A stretch of 64,000 nucleotides of DNA, from contig PXRG01000008.1 of NCBI GenBank assembly GCA_003021105.1, forward strand, positions 1 through 64,000. The letters run 5' to 3'. A model generated the notes under the pieces. It was not told the DNA's origin and made no database searches. It saw only the letters and a program-made list of their open reading frames with translations. Every line of letters begins with the position of its first letter. Positions within the stretch are counted from its first letter, which is position 1. A program made the position numbers and the translations under genes. The DNA comes from Halobacteriales archaeon QS_1_68_17 (GTDB taxonomy: Archaea; Halobacteriota; Halobacteria; Halobacteriales; Haloarculaceae). Below, one piece after another: positions 19,923 to 29,240 of the stretch.

Positions 19923-20930
19923 ATGCCCCAGCAAGAGACGACAGTCTACCGTGACGAGGACGCGGATCTATCGGTCCTAGACGACCGGACGATCGCGATC
20001 GTCGGGTACGGGAACCAGGGACGAGCCCAGGCGCTGAACCTCCGCGACTCGGGCGTCGACGACGTCGTCGTCGGGAACCGGGAGGATTCCTCCTGGGAAC
20101 AGGCCGAGGCGGACGGGTTCCCGGTGTACGGCATCGGCGAGGCCGTCGACCGCGCCGACGTGATCTTCCTGCTCGTCCCCGACGAGGTCCAGCCGGAGAT
20201 CTACCGCGAGCGGATCGAACCGAACCTGGAGGCGGGCGACGTGTTGAACTTCGCGTCGGGGTACAACATCACCTACGGGTTCATCGATCCGCCCGAGAGC
20301 GTCGACGTGGTGATGGTTGCGCCGCGGATGATCGGCGAGACGGTCCGGGAACTCTACCTGGAGGACGACGGCGCGCCGGCGCTGGTGGCCGTCGACCAGG
20401 ACGCCTCGGGGGAGGCCGAGGACGTGGTGCTCGGCCTGGCCAAGGGGATCGGCGCGACGCGGTCGGGCGCGATCGACTCGGACTTCGAGTCCGAGACGGT
20501 CACGGACCTGATGACCGAGCAGGCGCTGTTCCCGGTGTTCGTCAACGCCCTGCTGACGAAATACGAGGTCGAGGTCGAGGCCGGGGTCGCCCCGGAGACG
20601 GTCCTCATGGAGCAGTACCTCTCGAAGGAGATGTCCCACATCTTCGAGAAGGCGGCAACGATGGGGCTGGTCGAGCAGCTGTCCCTGCACTCCCAGACGA
20701 GCCAGTACGGCCAGCTCAGGTTCGCCGCCGAGTTCGACCGCGGGCCGCTCCGGGAGTTCATGCAGGGACGACTCGAGGAGATCCGGAACGGCCGGTTCGC
20801 CACCGAGTGGACGCTCGAACAGCAGGCCGACTACCCGCAGTACGGCCGGCTCCACTCGCAGTTCCAGGACGCGGAGATGTTCCGGAAGGAACAGGAGACG
20901 ATGGACCGGTTCGACCTCCACGAGGACTGA
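19923..20930 (+). CDS. Divergent ketol-acid reductoisomerase-like protein
   Basis: IAIVGYGNQGRAQALNLRDSG and TDLMTEQALFPVFVNALL align with KARI, but canonical active-site motifs are altered. Confidence 0.8.
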   Translation: MPQQETTVYRDEDADLSVLDDRTIAIVGYGNQGRAQALNLRDSGVDDVVVGNREDSSWEQAEADGFPVYGIGEAVDRADVIFLLVPDEVQPEIYRERIEPNLEAGDVLNFASGYNITYGFIDPPESVDVVMVAPRMIGETVRELYLEDDGAPALVAVDQDASGEAEDVVLGLAKGIGATRSGAIDSDFESETVTDLMTEQALFPVFVNALLTKYEVEVEAGVAPETVLMEQYLSKEMSHIFEKAATMGLVEQLSLHSQTSQYGQLRFAAEFDRGPLREFMQGRLEEIRNGRFATEWTLEQQADYPQYGRLHSQFQDAEMFRKEQETMDRFDLHED

Positions 20931-21039
20931 TAGTGATTGTTGGGACTCTTTACCGCCGAGAAGTCACAATTCGTGGGCTTCAGCCCGCGAACCAACCGTT
21001 CACGTGACGTGGTCGCGAAAATAATCGCAACAATCACTA
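20931..21039. mobile_element. MITE-like element with perfect 12-bp TIRs (TAGTGATTGTTG ... CAACAATCACTA)
   Basis: 109-bp noncoding segment directly after the KARI-like stop codon; internal GGGCTtcAGCCC hairpin. Confidence 0.65.
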
Positions 21040-21052
21040 CGAGCCGGCGGCG

Positions 21053-22147
21053 CTAGTTCAGCCGCGGTGCGTTCTCGTCGTGCCCATCGAAGAGGTGCAA
21101 CTGCGAGGGGTCGAAGACGAGGTACCCCTCCTGGCCGAACGAGAGAGCGCCCGCGGGCACGACCCCGGTGATCTCGGTGCCGCCGGCCGTCCGGCAGCGG
21201 ACGATGTCCTCGGTCCCGATCTTCTCGATGACGTTGACCGAGACGGGGACCGCCAGCGAATCCGCGGGCCGTTCGTCGGCCCAGGAGAGGTGTTGCGGGC
21301 GGATACACAGCGTCACTGCCTCGCCGGTCGCGCCGTCGAGCACGTCGGCGGCGTCGGCGGGCAGTTCCAGTTCGAGTTCGCCGTCGGTGAGCGTCCGGTC
21401 CCCGGCGATCCGGCAGTCGAACCGGTTGATCTGTGGCGAGCCGATGAACGTGGCGACGAACAGCCGCGCCGGTTCGTTGAAGACGGTGTCGGGATCGCCC
21501 ATCTGTGCGATCTCGCCGTCGTTCATCACGACGAGCCGGTCGCCCATCGTCATCGCCTCCTCCTGGTCGTGGGTGACGTGGACCATCGTGATCCCGAGGT
21601 CCTTCTGGATGCGGACGACCTCGGCCCTGAGCTGTCGCTTGAGCAGTTCGTCGAGGTCGCTGAACGGCTCGTCCATCAGGAAGACCTCGGGTTTCCGGAC
21701 TAGCGCGCGCGCGAGCGCGACCCGCTGGCGCTGGCCGCCCGAGAGGTCGACGACCTTCTTGTCGAGGAACTCCTCGCAGTTGGTCGCGCGCGCGACCTCC
21801 TCGACGCTCTCGCGGACGGTCGTCTCGGGTTGCTGGCCGTCGGCGTGGAGCGGGAACGCGACGTTCTCCGCGGCGGTCATGTGGGGGTACAGCGCGAGGT
21901 CCTGGAACACCATGCTGATGTCCCGGTCCTGCGGTGCCCGGTCGGTCACGTCGGTGTCGCCGAAGTGGATCGACCCGCTCGTGGGCGTCTCCAGCCCCGC
22001 GATCGAGCGGAGCGTCGTCGTCTTGCCACAGCCGCTCGGACCGACCAGCACCACCAGTTCCCCGTCGTCGATGTCGATCGAGATGTCGTTCGTCGCGACG
22101 ATCGAACCGTACTCCTTCGTCAGATTGTCGATTGTGACTTCTGCCAT
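21053..22147 (-). CDS. Sugar ABC transporter ATP-binding protein (MalK/UgpC type)
   Basis: Walker A GPSGCGKTT, LSGGQRQR, Walker B VFLMDEP, C-terminal TOBE. Confidence 0.93.
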   Translation of the reverse strand: MAEVTIDNLTKEYGSIVATNDISIDIDDGELVVLVGPSGCGKTTTLRSIAGLETPTSGSIHFGDTDVTDRAPQDRDISMVFQDLALYPHMTAAENVAFPLHADGQQPETTVRESVEEVARATNCEEFLDKKVVDLSGGQRQRVALARALVRKPEVFLMDEPFSDLDELLKRQLRAEVVRIQKDLGITMVHVTHDQEEAMTMGDRLVVMNDGEIAQMGDPDTVFNEPARLFVATFIGSPQINRFDCRIAGDRTLTDGELELELPADAADVLDGATGEAVTLCIRPQHLSWADERPADSLAVPVSVNVIEKIGTEDIVRCRTAGGTEITGVVPAGALSFGQEGYLVFDPSQLHLFDGHDENAPRLN

Positions 22148-22150
22148 GTG

Positions 22151-22987
22151 TTACACCTCGGCCACGCCGAGAGTCATGCCCTCGATGATGTGTTTTCTGA
22201 ACGCGATCAGGATCAGCGTCGGTGGGATGGTGACGATCACCGCCATCGCCATGATCTGGTTCCAGAGGATCTGGTTGCTGAGGATCAGCGTCGGGATGAT
22301 CGTCGGATACGGGTTGACGTCGTTGCCCGTGACGATCAGCGCGAAGATGAACTCGTTCCAGGCGAACACCCACGACAGCATCGTCGTGGCGATCAAGCCC
22401 GGCCGCACCAGCGGGAAGACGACCTTCCGGAACGCCCGCAACGGCGAGTAGCCGTCGACGTAGGCCGCCTCCTCGAACGAGTAGGGGATCTTGTTGAAGA
22501 AGTCCCGCATCAGCCACGTCGTCAGCGGGAGGTTGAACGTCAGGTACAGGAGGATGAGCCCGATGTGGGTGTCCTGGAGGTTGAACCAGCCGAAGATGAA
22601 AAATATCGGGAGCACGACCGCGATGGGCGGGAACATCCGGGTCGACAGCAGCCAGAACGCGACGTCCTCGCCGCCGACGTCGTCGCCGTACCGGGAGAAG
22701 CCGTAGCCCGCCAGCGCACCCAGCAGCACCGACAGGACGGTCGTCCCCGACGCGATGATGAGGCTGTCGATGATCGAGCCGGTCGCCCGCGAGTTCGTCA
22801 GCACCCACGTGAACGCCTCCAGGCTGGGGTCCGTCGGGACGAACGTCGGCGGGAAGGTGTTGATCAGTTCCAGCGGTTTCAGCGCCGTGTTGATCGTCCA
22901 GTAGATCGGGAAGGCCGCGAAGACGGCGTAGATCAAAAGGAAAAGCTTCCCGAGCGCGGGCGTGAGCCGGGTGTCCGTGGTCGCCAT
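22151..22987 (-). CDS. Carbohydrate ABC transporter permease (MalG-like)
   Basis: EAAYVDGYSPLRAFRKVVFPLVRPGL EAA loop. Confidence 0.92.
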   Translation of the reverse strand: MATTDTRLTPALGKLFLLIYAVFAAFPIYWTINTALKPLELINTFPPTFVPTDPSLEAFTWVLTNSRATGSIIDSLIIASGTTVLSVLLGALAGYGFSRYGDDVGGEDVAFWLLSTRMFPPIAVVLPIFFIFGWFNLQDTHIGLILLYLTFNLPLTTWLMRDFFNKIPYSFEEAAYVDGYSPLRAFRKVVFPLVRPGLIATTMLSWVFAWNEFIFALIVTGNDVNPYPTIIPTLILSNQILWNQIMAMAVIVTIPPTLILIAFRKHIIEGMTLGVAEV

Positions 22988-22990
22988 CGG

Positions 22991-23884
22991 TCACACCTCC
23001 TCCACGGTCCGCATGTACCGCCAGAACAGCATCATGGTGATGATCGACCCGAGCCCGAGCACCCACGTCAGCGCGGCCGCCCGGCCGATGTTGAAGTTCT
23101 GGAAACCGACCAGGTACGTGAAGTAGGTCGGCAGCTCCGTCGTCGACCCCGGGCCGCCGTTGGTCATGACGAACAGCTTGTCGAAGAACTTGTAGGCGTC
23201 CATAAACCGAAGGATGGCGGCGACGATGATGAGATTCCGGAGCTGCGGGAGCGTGATCCGGCGGAACATCATCCAGCGGGAGGCCCCGTCGACCTGTGCG
23301 GCCTCGTAGAGGCTGTCGGAGAGGCTCGCCCGCCAGGTGTCCGCCACCATGATCGACGTGAGGCCGAGCCACCGGGAGCCGAGCCACGACGGCTGTGGCA
23401 GCCCGAGAATCCCGAGGAAGCCGTTGACGACGCCGCCGCCGGGCAGGAAGAGCAACTGCCACATCCGCCCGGCCACCAGCGGTGCGTACATCATCGGGAC
23501 GACGAACAGCGTCAGCAGGCCCACCCGGAGCGTCTGGTTCTCGACGTAGTTGTACAGCGCGAGCGCCAGCAGGGTCCCGAGCGCGACCTGGATGAACACG
23601 CCAACGCCGCCGTAGTACGCGAAGTTGACCACCGAGTGGATGAACCGGTCGTTGGTGAACAGCCACGCGAAGTTGTCGACGCCAGTGAACGTCGGCTCCT
23701 GGTAGGCGAGCGAGCCCGGCTTCCACCGGTTGAAACTCAGCCACAGCGACCAGAGCATCGGCCCGATCGTCACGAGGAAAACGGTGACGATGGTCGGCCC
23801 GACCAGCAGGTACGGTGCCAGCTCCCGGTCGGCGAGCCGGTCCCCGACCACCGGGAGCGAGATGTCCCATCGTGTCGTACTCAT
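22991..23884 (-). CDS. Carbohydrate ABC transporter permease (MalF-like)
   Basis: EAAQVDGASRWMMFRRITLPQLRNLI EAA loop. Confidence 0.92.
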   Translation of the reverse strand: MSTTRWDISLPVVGDRLADRELAPYLLVGPTIVTVFLVTIGPMLWSLWLSFNRWKPGSLAYQEPTFTGVDNFAWLFTNDRFIHSVVNFAYYGGVGVFIQVALGTLLALALYNYVENQTLRVGLLTLFVVPMMYAPLVAGRMWQLLFLPGGGVVNGFLGILGLPQPSWLGSRWLGLTSIMVADTWRASLSDSLYEAAQVDGASRWMMFRRITLPQLRNLIIVAAILRFMDAYKFFDKLFVMTNGGPGSTTELPTYFTYLVGFQNFNIGRAAALTWVLGLGSIITMMLFWRYMRTVEEV

Positions 23885-24028
23885 GTGCGGTATCCCTTTT
23901 CCGGAGAGAGCGGTTTATACATTGTGTTTGTGTCGCTATGCCACTGGGGAGAAGCGACGTATTCCGACCGACCGCCGGCCGGGAGGCGTTCGTCCCGGAG
24001 TCTCACACCCCGTTCGCGTCAGGAGCCG

Positions 24029-25723
24029 TCAGACGTAGTCCAGATCCCGTGCGGTCTGGAGGAACTGCTGGTAGGCCTGTTGCTGGGCGTCGCGGCCGAG
24101 TTCGTCGACCGTGTTCCGCCACTTCTCGGCTGCGTTGTCGAGGGCCTCCTGTGGCGACTCCTGGCCGGAGAGCGCCCGCTGGATGTGGATCGAGAGGTCC
24201 TCGATGTACTGGTTGGCACCGGGCCAGTTGGGCTGTGGGAACCCGTTTTCCATGTTCACCTGGCCCGCCTCGATGTGCTGTTTGGCCTGCTCGAACGCGC
24301 TCCGGCCTTCCGGGTACTCCTTGTCGGGCGCGAAGATCGGCACGTTCTTCGGGAACCCTTCGCCGGTCTCGCGGAGGGGGTTTTTCTCCGTGTAGGCCTC
24401 GGCGGCCTCGTCGGTGTAGTGTTGCTGGAGGAACGGGTCGAGCCCGGTGTAGGGATCGGCACAGGCGTTGACGCTGTAGTCCGGGTGCGAGATGCGCATG
24501 GCCGCGTAGAACGCGGCCTCCTTCCGGGCGTCGTCGAGCGACGCCGGGATCGAGTACAGCCGGTTGTACAGCATCATCGCGTTGCGCCGGACCGAGCCGT
24601 CGTCCTGTTCCCAGCCGGGGATGGCGGCCGCGCTCTGGTCGCCGACCACCGGGAAGTCACCACGGGCCGTGAACTCCGTGAGGTCGATCCACCAGACCGA
24701 CATCACGACGTTGCCCTGCTGCCACTGCTCGATCGTCTCGGCGACGCCGAGCTGGTCGGTGTTCGGGGGCGCGTAGTCGGTCGTCTCGACCATGTGCTCC
24801 AGGGCCGCGACCCCGTCCTCGGAGTTGATCTGTGGCTCCATGTTCTCGTCGAAGTAGATGACCCCGCGGGAGGCCGCGCGGTCCATCCACCACCCGAAGT
24901 TCCACGGGCGCGCACCGAAGACCTGCGTGCCGTAAACGCCGTCCTCGGTGTTCTCCGTGAAGTACTTCGCCACCTGGTTGAATTCGGGCCACGTCTGGGG
25001 CACCCTGAGTTCCTGTCCGTACTCGTCCTGGTACTGCTGCTGGTGTTGTTCGTCGTTGAAAAAGGACGGCCGGTAGAACAGGTTGTGGATGTCGCCGTCG
25101 ATGGGGAGCGCCACCGTGTCCCCGTTCCACTTCATGTAGAACTCGCGGTACGGCTCGATCACGCTGTTGACGTACTCGTCCATCCCCTCGTATTTGTCCA
25201 GGTACGGGTCGAGCGGTTCGAACAGTTGCCGGGCCTGGAAGTCCCCGAGGTACAGCGGCAACAGCAACGCGATGTCGTGGGGGAAGTCGCCGCCGCCGAC
25301 GAACTCCGAGTTCAGCGAGGAGTAGTAGTTGTCCGGCGGCAGGACCTTCCCCTCGTTGAACGAGACGCCACACTCCTCGCCGATCGCCGGCCCGAACATC
25401 GAGAACAGCGGACCGGCCGCGTTGTCGGTCGTCCACTGGAGTTCGATGTCCGAGAAGGCGTCGTCGTTGCGCGGCACCGGGATCTGCTCCCCGCCGCCAC
25501 CGTCGCCGCCGTCGCCACCGCCCCCGTCGCCTCCCCCGTCTCCGCCGTCTCCGCCGTCGCCACCGCCGCCGCTACAGCCAGCCAGCGCCGGCAGTCCGGC
25601 GGCGACCCCGGCCGCGCCGAAGTACTTGGCCCACTCGCGTCGTGTCATCCCGTACGGGAGCGTCGATTCGGACGGGCTACCCTCTTCGTGGGGAGGTGAG
25701 GTATCTTCTCCCATACCGCTCAC
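24029..25723 (-). CDS. ABC transporter sugar-binding protein (Tat lipoprotein)
   Basis: TRREWAKYFGAAGVAAGLPALAGCSGG; extracellular binding protein family 1-like; same operon as permeases. Confidence 0.9.
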   Translation of the reverse strand: MSGMGEDTSPPHEEGSPSESTLPYGMTRREWAKYFGAAGVAAGLPALAGCSGGGGDGGDGGDGGGDGGGGDGGDGGGGEQIPVPRNDDAFSDIELQWTTDNAAGPLFSMFGPAIGEECGVSFNEGKVLPPDNYYSSLNSEFVGGGDFPHDIALLLPLYLGDFQARQLFEPLDPYLDKYEGMDEYVNSVIEPYREFYMKWNGDTVALPIDGDIHNLFYRPSFFNDEQHQQQYQDEYGQELRVPQTWPEFNQVAKYFTENTEDGVYGTQVFGARPWNFGWWMDRAASRGVIYFDENMEPQINSEDGVAALEHMVETTDYAPPNTDQLGVAETIEQWQQGNVVMSVWWIDLTEFTARGDFPVVGDQSAAAIPGWEQDDGSVRRNAMMLYNRLYSIPASLDDARKEAAFYAAMRISHPDYSVNACADPYTGLDPFLQQHYTDEAAEAYTEKNPLRETGEGFPKNVPIFAPDKEYPEGRSAFEQAKQHIEAGQVNMENGFPQPNWPGANQYIEDLSIHIQRALSGQESPQEALDNAAEKWRNTVDELGRDAQQQAYQQFLQTARDLDYV

Positions 25724-25813
25724 AGTGGGGCATTACCGAAAAGAACCTTTCTATTGATCAGGTGATATTTCATCGCCGGACCACCGACCGACGGGATCGG
25801 CGGTCGGGGGAGA

Positions 25814-25830
25814 ATTCGAACATCCTGAAC
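25814..25830 (+). promoter_or_regulatory. Candidate IclR-1 operator ATTCGAACATCCTGAAC
   Basis: One of four related 17-mers around the IclR gene. Confidence 0.45.
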
Positions 25831-25899
25831 AGTAGTTCGCCGCTCTCGGGAGAATGTCGGCGCAATCGGCGGGACTGATCCGTCCGCCGCCCGCTCGCT

Positions 25900-25916
25900 G
25901 TTCAGTATATCGAAAA
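25900..25916 (-). promoter_or_regulatory. Candidate IclR-1 operator (reads TTTTCGATATACTGAAC on - strand)
   Basis: Ends about 32 bp upstream of iclR ATG (25948). Confidence 0.5.
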
Positions 25917-25947
25917 GGTTTAGTCGTGGTAGGAGATAGCGGAACAC

Positions 25948-26712
25948 ATGTCACAAGATCCGAAAAATCCGGTGTCGACGACGCGGAAGACGATCCGCAT
26001 CGTCGAAGCCCTCCAGGAACTCGGGCGGGCGCGGCTGACCGACATCGCCGACGAGATGGGAATGAGCAAGAGCACCGTCCACAGCCACCTGAGCACCCTC
26101 GAGGAGGGCGGGTTCGTCGTCAAGGAGGACAAGGAGTACCGGCTCGGGTTGCGATTTCTGGAGCTGGGCGGGTTCACGCGGAGCCGGATGGACCTCTACA
26201 AGACGGCGGAACCCGAACTCGGCCGGCTGGCCGCCGAGACGGGCGAACTGGTCAACCTGATGACCGAGGAGTACGGCCGCGGCATCTACCTCTACCGGGC
26301 GAAGGGGGAGCGGGCCGTCGGCCTCAACACGTACGCGGGCTACCGAACGCCGCTCCACACGACCGCGCTCGGGAAGGCGATCATAGCACACCTCCCGCGC
26401 GAGCGGGTTTCGGAGATCGTCGACAGGCACGGCCTCGAATCCCGGACGGCCGAGACGGTGACCGACAGGGAGAAGCTGTTCGACAGGCTCGACGAGATCC
26501 GCTCCCGCGGGTTCGCGCTCGACGACGAGGAGTACATCAGCGGTGTCCGGTGTGTCGCCGCCCCCGTCCTCGACACCGACGACCGGGCGATCGGCTCGAT
26601 CAGCGTCTCCGCGCCGACCAGCCGCCTCTCCAGCGAGAAGTTCGAGGAGGAGGTCCCGAACCTGGTCCGGAGTACGGCCAACGTGATCGAACTCAACATC
26701 AACTACTCCTAG
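25948..26712 (+). CDS. IclR family transcriptional regulator (IclR-1)
   Basis: TIRIVEALQELGRARLTDIADEMGMSKSTVHSHLSTLEEGGFV wHTH plus IclR effector domain. Confidence 0.94.
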   Translation: MSQDPKNPVSTTRKTIRIVEALQELGRARLTDIADEMGMSKSTVHSHLSTLEEGGFVVKEDKEYRLGLRFLELGGFTRSRMDLYKTAEPELGRLAAETGELVNLMTEEYGRGIYLYRAKGERAVGLNTYAGYRTPLHTTALGKAIIAHLPRERVSEIVDRHGLESRTAETVTDREKLFDRLDEIRSRGFALDDEEYISGVRCVAAPVLDTDDRAIGSISVSAPTSRLSSEKFEEEVPNLVRSTANVIELNINYS

Positions 26713-26746
26713 GCGACCGTTACACTGCTATGACTGTAATGCCGTC

Positions 26747-26763
26747 GTTCAGCATATTCGAAC
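26747..26763 (-). promoter_or_regulatory. Candidate IclR-1 operator (reads GTTCGAATATGCTGAAC on - strand)
   Basis: 17-mer motif in the convergent intergenic region iclR/pdxA. Confidence 0.45.
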
Positions 26764-26867
26764 TCGGAAGCGCCGGGTTGCTGGCCGGACGGCCGTAATC
26801 CGCCCCCGTACTGGCGCTATCTCCGATCGACAGGAGCGAAGATGCGAAAAGACGACGACTGCGGGGC

Positions 26868-26884
26868 GTTCGGAAATGCTGAAC
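26868..26884 (+). promoter_or_regulatory. Candidate IclR-1 operator GTTCGGAAATGCTGAAC
   Basis: Second 17-mer in the same convergent intergenic region. Confidence 0.45.
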
Positions 26885-26899
26885 GACTCCCGCGCTGGC

Positions 26900-27901
26900 T
26901 CACCCGCGACGGTGCCGGGCGATGCGGGCGGCGGTCGCAACGGCGTCGATCATGCTCCGTTCCGAGGCGACCCCGTCGCCGGCGATATCGAAGGCGGTAC
27001 CGTGGTCGACGCTCGTCCGGACGATGGGGAGTCCGACGGTGACGTTGACGCCGCTGACGGCCGCGTCCCGGGCGAAGCCGAGCATCTTGATCGGGATGTG
27101 GCCCTGGTCGTGGTACATCGCAACGACGCAGTCGTAGTCGCCGCCCGCGGCCGCCGCGAACACCGTGTCCGGCGACGCCGGGCCGTGGACGTCGAGCCCA
27201 TCGGCCCTGGCGGCCTCGACGGCCGGTTCGATCTCGCGGGCCTCGGTCTCCCCGAGGAGGCCGCCGTCGCTGGCGTGTGGGTTCAGCCCGGCGACGGCGA
27301 TGCGGGGGTCGTCGACGCCCAGTTCGGCGAGCGCGTCCGCGGTCACTTCGACGGTCGACCGCACGCGGTCGGCGGTGACGTACTCGCAGGCCGCCGGCAG
27401 GGAGACGTGGGTGCTGACGTGCGTGACCCGGAGGTCGTCCTCGATCAACATCATCGCGTAGTCGTCGGTCCCGGTCCGGTCGGCCAGGAGGCCGGTGTGG
27501 CCGGCGTGGGTGCTCCCGGCGAGCCGCGTGGCCTGTTTGTTGATCGGGGCCGTGACGATCCCGTCGATCGAGCCCTCGACGGCCAGGTCGACGGCCCGCT
27601 CGACGTACTCGAGGCTCGCGCGCCCGTACTCCTCGCGCAACTCTCCGAAGGCGAGGTCGTCGACGTTGTCGAGGTCGAGGACGTCGATCGTTCCGGGGGC
27701 GAACGACGCCGCCGACACCGACGAGACCGGCCGGACCGCCAGCGAACTGTCACACAGGGCGATAGCCTCCCTGATGACGTCGGCGTCGCCCACGACCACG
27801 AGGTCGGCGTGGTCCCTGGCCGCCGCGAACGCCTTGACGATCACCTCGCTGCCGATGCCTGCCGGGTCACCCATGGTGAGCCCGAGTATCGGGTCATCCA
27901 T
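26900..27901 (-). CDS. PdxA-family 4-phospho-hydroxyacid dehydrogenase (PdxA2-like)
   Basis: LGLTMGDPAGIGSEVIVKAF, APINKQATRLAGSTHAGHTGLLADRTG, MYHDQGHIPIKMLGF; adjacent to DUF1537 kinase. Confidence 0.9.
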   Translation of the reverse strand: MDDPILGLTMGDPAGIGSEVIVKAFAAARDHADLVVVGDADVIREAIALCDSSLAVRPVSSVSAASFAPGTIDVLDLDNVDDLAFGELREEYGRASLEYVERAVDLAVEGSIDGIVTAPINKQATRLAGSTHAGHTGLLADRTGTDDYAMMLIEDDLRVTHVSTHVSLPAACEYVTADRVRSTVEVTADALAELGVDDPRIAVAGLNPHASDGGLLGETEAREIEPAVEAARADGLDVHGPASPDTVFAAAAGGDYDCVVAMYHDQGHIPIKMLGFARDAAVSGVNVTVGLPIVRTSVDHGTAFDIAGDGVASERSMIDAVATAARIARHRRG

Positions 27902-29153
27902 CGCTCGACAGATGGGCGAGCGCCGATATGACTGTTGTGCTCTCGCCGAACCCGCCGGCCTTGGTGACGACCGGGATGCCGTCGAAGGTCCCGCCGTCGA
28001 CCACCCCCACCGGGACCCCGGCGGCGACCGCGTCGCCGGTGAGTTCGACCGCACCGGCTCCGCCGGCCGACAGGACCGCCGCGGCGACCGCGCCGCCGGT
28101 CAGCACGAGGCCGTCGACGCGCGATTCCGCCCGGACCAGCAGGGCCGTCCGCGCCAGCGCCGCCGCGATCCGGTCGCCCGCGGTCGCCCGCGAGACGCCC
28201 GCCTCCCTGGCGGCCGCCGTCGCGGCCTCGACGGCCGACGCGTCGGGGACGGACGTGACGACGGCCGGCTCGTCGGCCCGGAGGCGCTCGATCGCCGCCG
28301 GGGCGGTCCGCTCCGCGGCCGTCTCGGGATCGCGGACCGCCGCCGCCACCGGGAGCGCGACGACCGCCTCGTCCGGGACGGCGTCGACCTGGGCGCGCGT
28401 CTCCGCCGCGGTGCTTCCGGCGACCGCGAGCACCCGCGGGCCGGCCGCCGACCACGACGCGGGACCGCGCGCGGCGTCCGGGAGCGGCACGTGCGGGGCG
28501 AGGCCGCCGCTGCCGACGAACAGCACGTCCCCGCGGCCGTCGACGGCCCCCGCGGCGGCTTCGAGGTGGCTGTCGTGGATCGCGTCACAGACCGCCAGTC
28601 CCGGCCCGTCTGCCTCGTCCGGCAGGGCCCGGGCGACGGCGGCCGGTCCGCGGGCGACCCGGTCGATCCCGACCCGCTCGACGGCGGCCGTCGAGTCCGC
28701 GAACACCTCGTCGAGTCGCCACGAGGACGGCCGGGCCGCCGCCCCGTCGTCGAGCCAGTCGGTCACCGGCCGGCCGTCGACGAGGTGGGTCCCGCAGGCG
28801 GTCGCCCGGCCGGTCGCGGGAAAGGCCGGCGCGACCACCGCGAGGGTCGCCCCGGCGGCCGCCATCGCGGCGTCCGTCTCGGCGACGACGTTGCCCCGGA
28901 GCGTCGAGTCGACCTTCTTGTAGACGGTCGCCGCGTTCCGGCGCTCGACGGCGGCGCGCACGCGCGCGACCGCCTCGTCGGCCGCGGCCTCGCGGCTGTC
29001 CGTGTCCACGACCACCACGCCGCCGGGCGAGGGGTCGTCGTCGGCTAGCGGGACGACGACCCGCCGTCCCCGGACGGCGAACGCGTGTCCCGTGTCGAGC
29101 GCGCCGGTGAGGTCGTCGGCGACGACCAGGCCGTCCCAGGGCGACCCGGTCAT
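27894..29153 (-). CDS. Four-carbon acid sugar kinase family protein (DUF1537)
   Basis: VVADDLTGALDTGHAFAVRG, YKKVDSTLRGNV, overlaps pdxA start by a few nt. Confidence 0.9.
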   Translation of the reverse strand: MTGSPWDGLVVADDLTGALDTGHAFAVRGRRVVVPLADDDPSPGGVVVVDTDSREAAADEAVARVRAAVERRNAATVYKKVDSTLRGNVVAETDAAMAAAGATLAVVAPAFPATGRATACGTHLVDGRPVTDWLDDGAAARPSSWRLDEVFADSTAAVERVGIDRVARGPAAVARALPDEADGPGLAVCDAIHDSHLEAAAGAVDGRGDVLFVGSGGLAPHVPLPDAARGPASWSAAGPRVLAVAGSTAAETRAQVDAVPDEAVVALPVAAAVRDPETAAERTAPAAIERLRADEPAVVTSVPDASAVEAATAAAREAGVSRATAGDRIAAALARTALLVRAESRVDGLVLTGGAVAAAVLSAGGAGAVELTGDAVAAGVPVGVVDGGTFDGIPVVTKAGGFGESTTVISALAHLSSDG

Positions 29154-29240
29154 CGGGACGCCCCGCCCGAACGCGAACCGGCCCCTCGCCGCCGGCCGGC
29201 ACGGACCGGGGGCCGACGAGGGCGGACGGGGGCGGACACG

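Noticed and set aside
19923-20930. Calling the KARI-like gene ilvC
   Set aside because: Active-site motifs differ and no branched-chain biosynthesis genes are nearby
21000-23870. 956-aa minus-strand ORF in an alternate frame of the ABC genes
   Set aside because: R/G/P-rich frame-shifted reading of the true permease and ATPase genes
21830-25699. 1289-aa plus-strand ORF antisense to the ABC operon
   Set aside because: Antisense open frame typical of high GC; low-complexity D/R/V composition and the minus-strand genes are unambiguous
26900-27901. Calling PdxA a vitamin B6 biosynthesis enzyme
   Set aside because: Neighbouring DUF1537 kinase and catabolic context fit PdxA2-type function better; no other pdx genes seen
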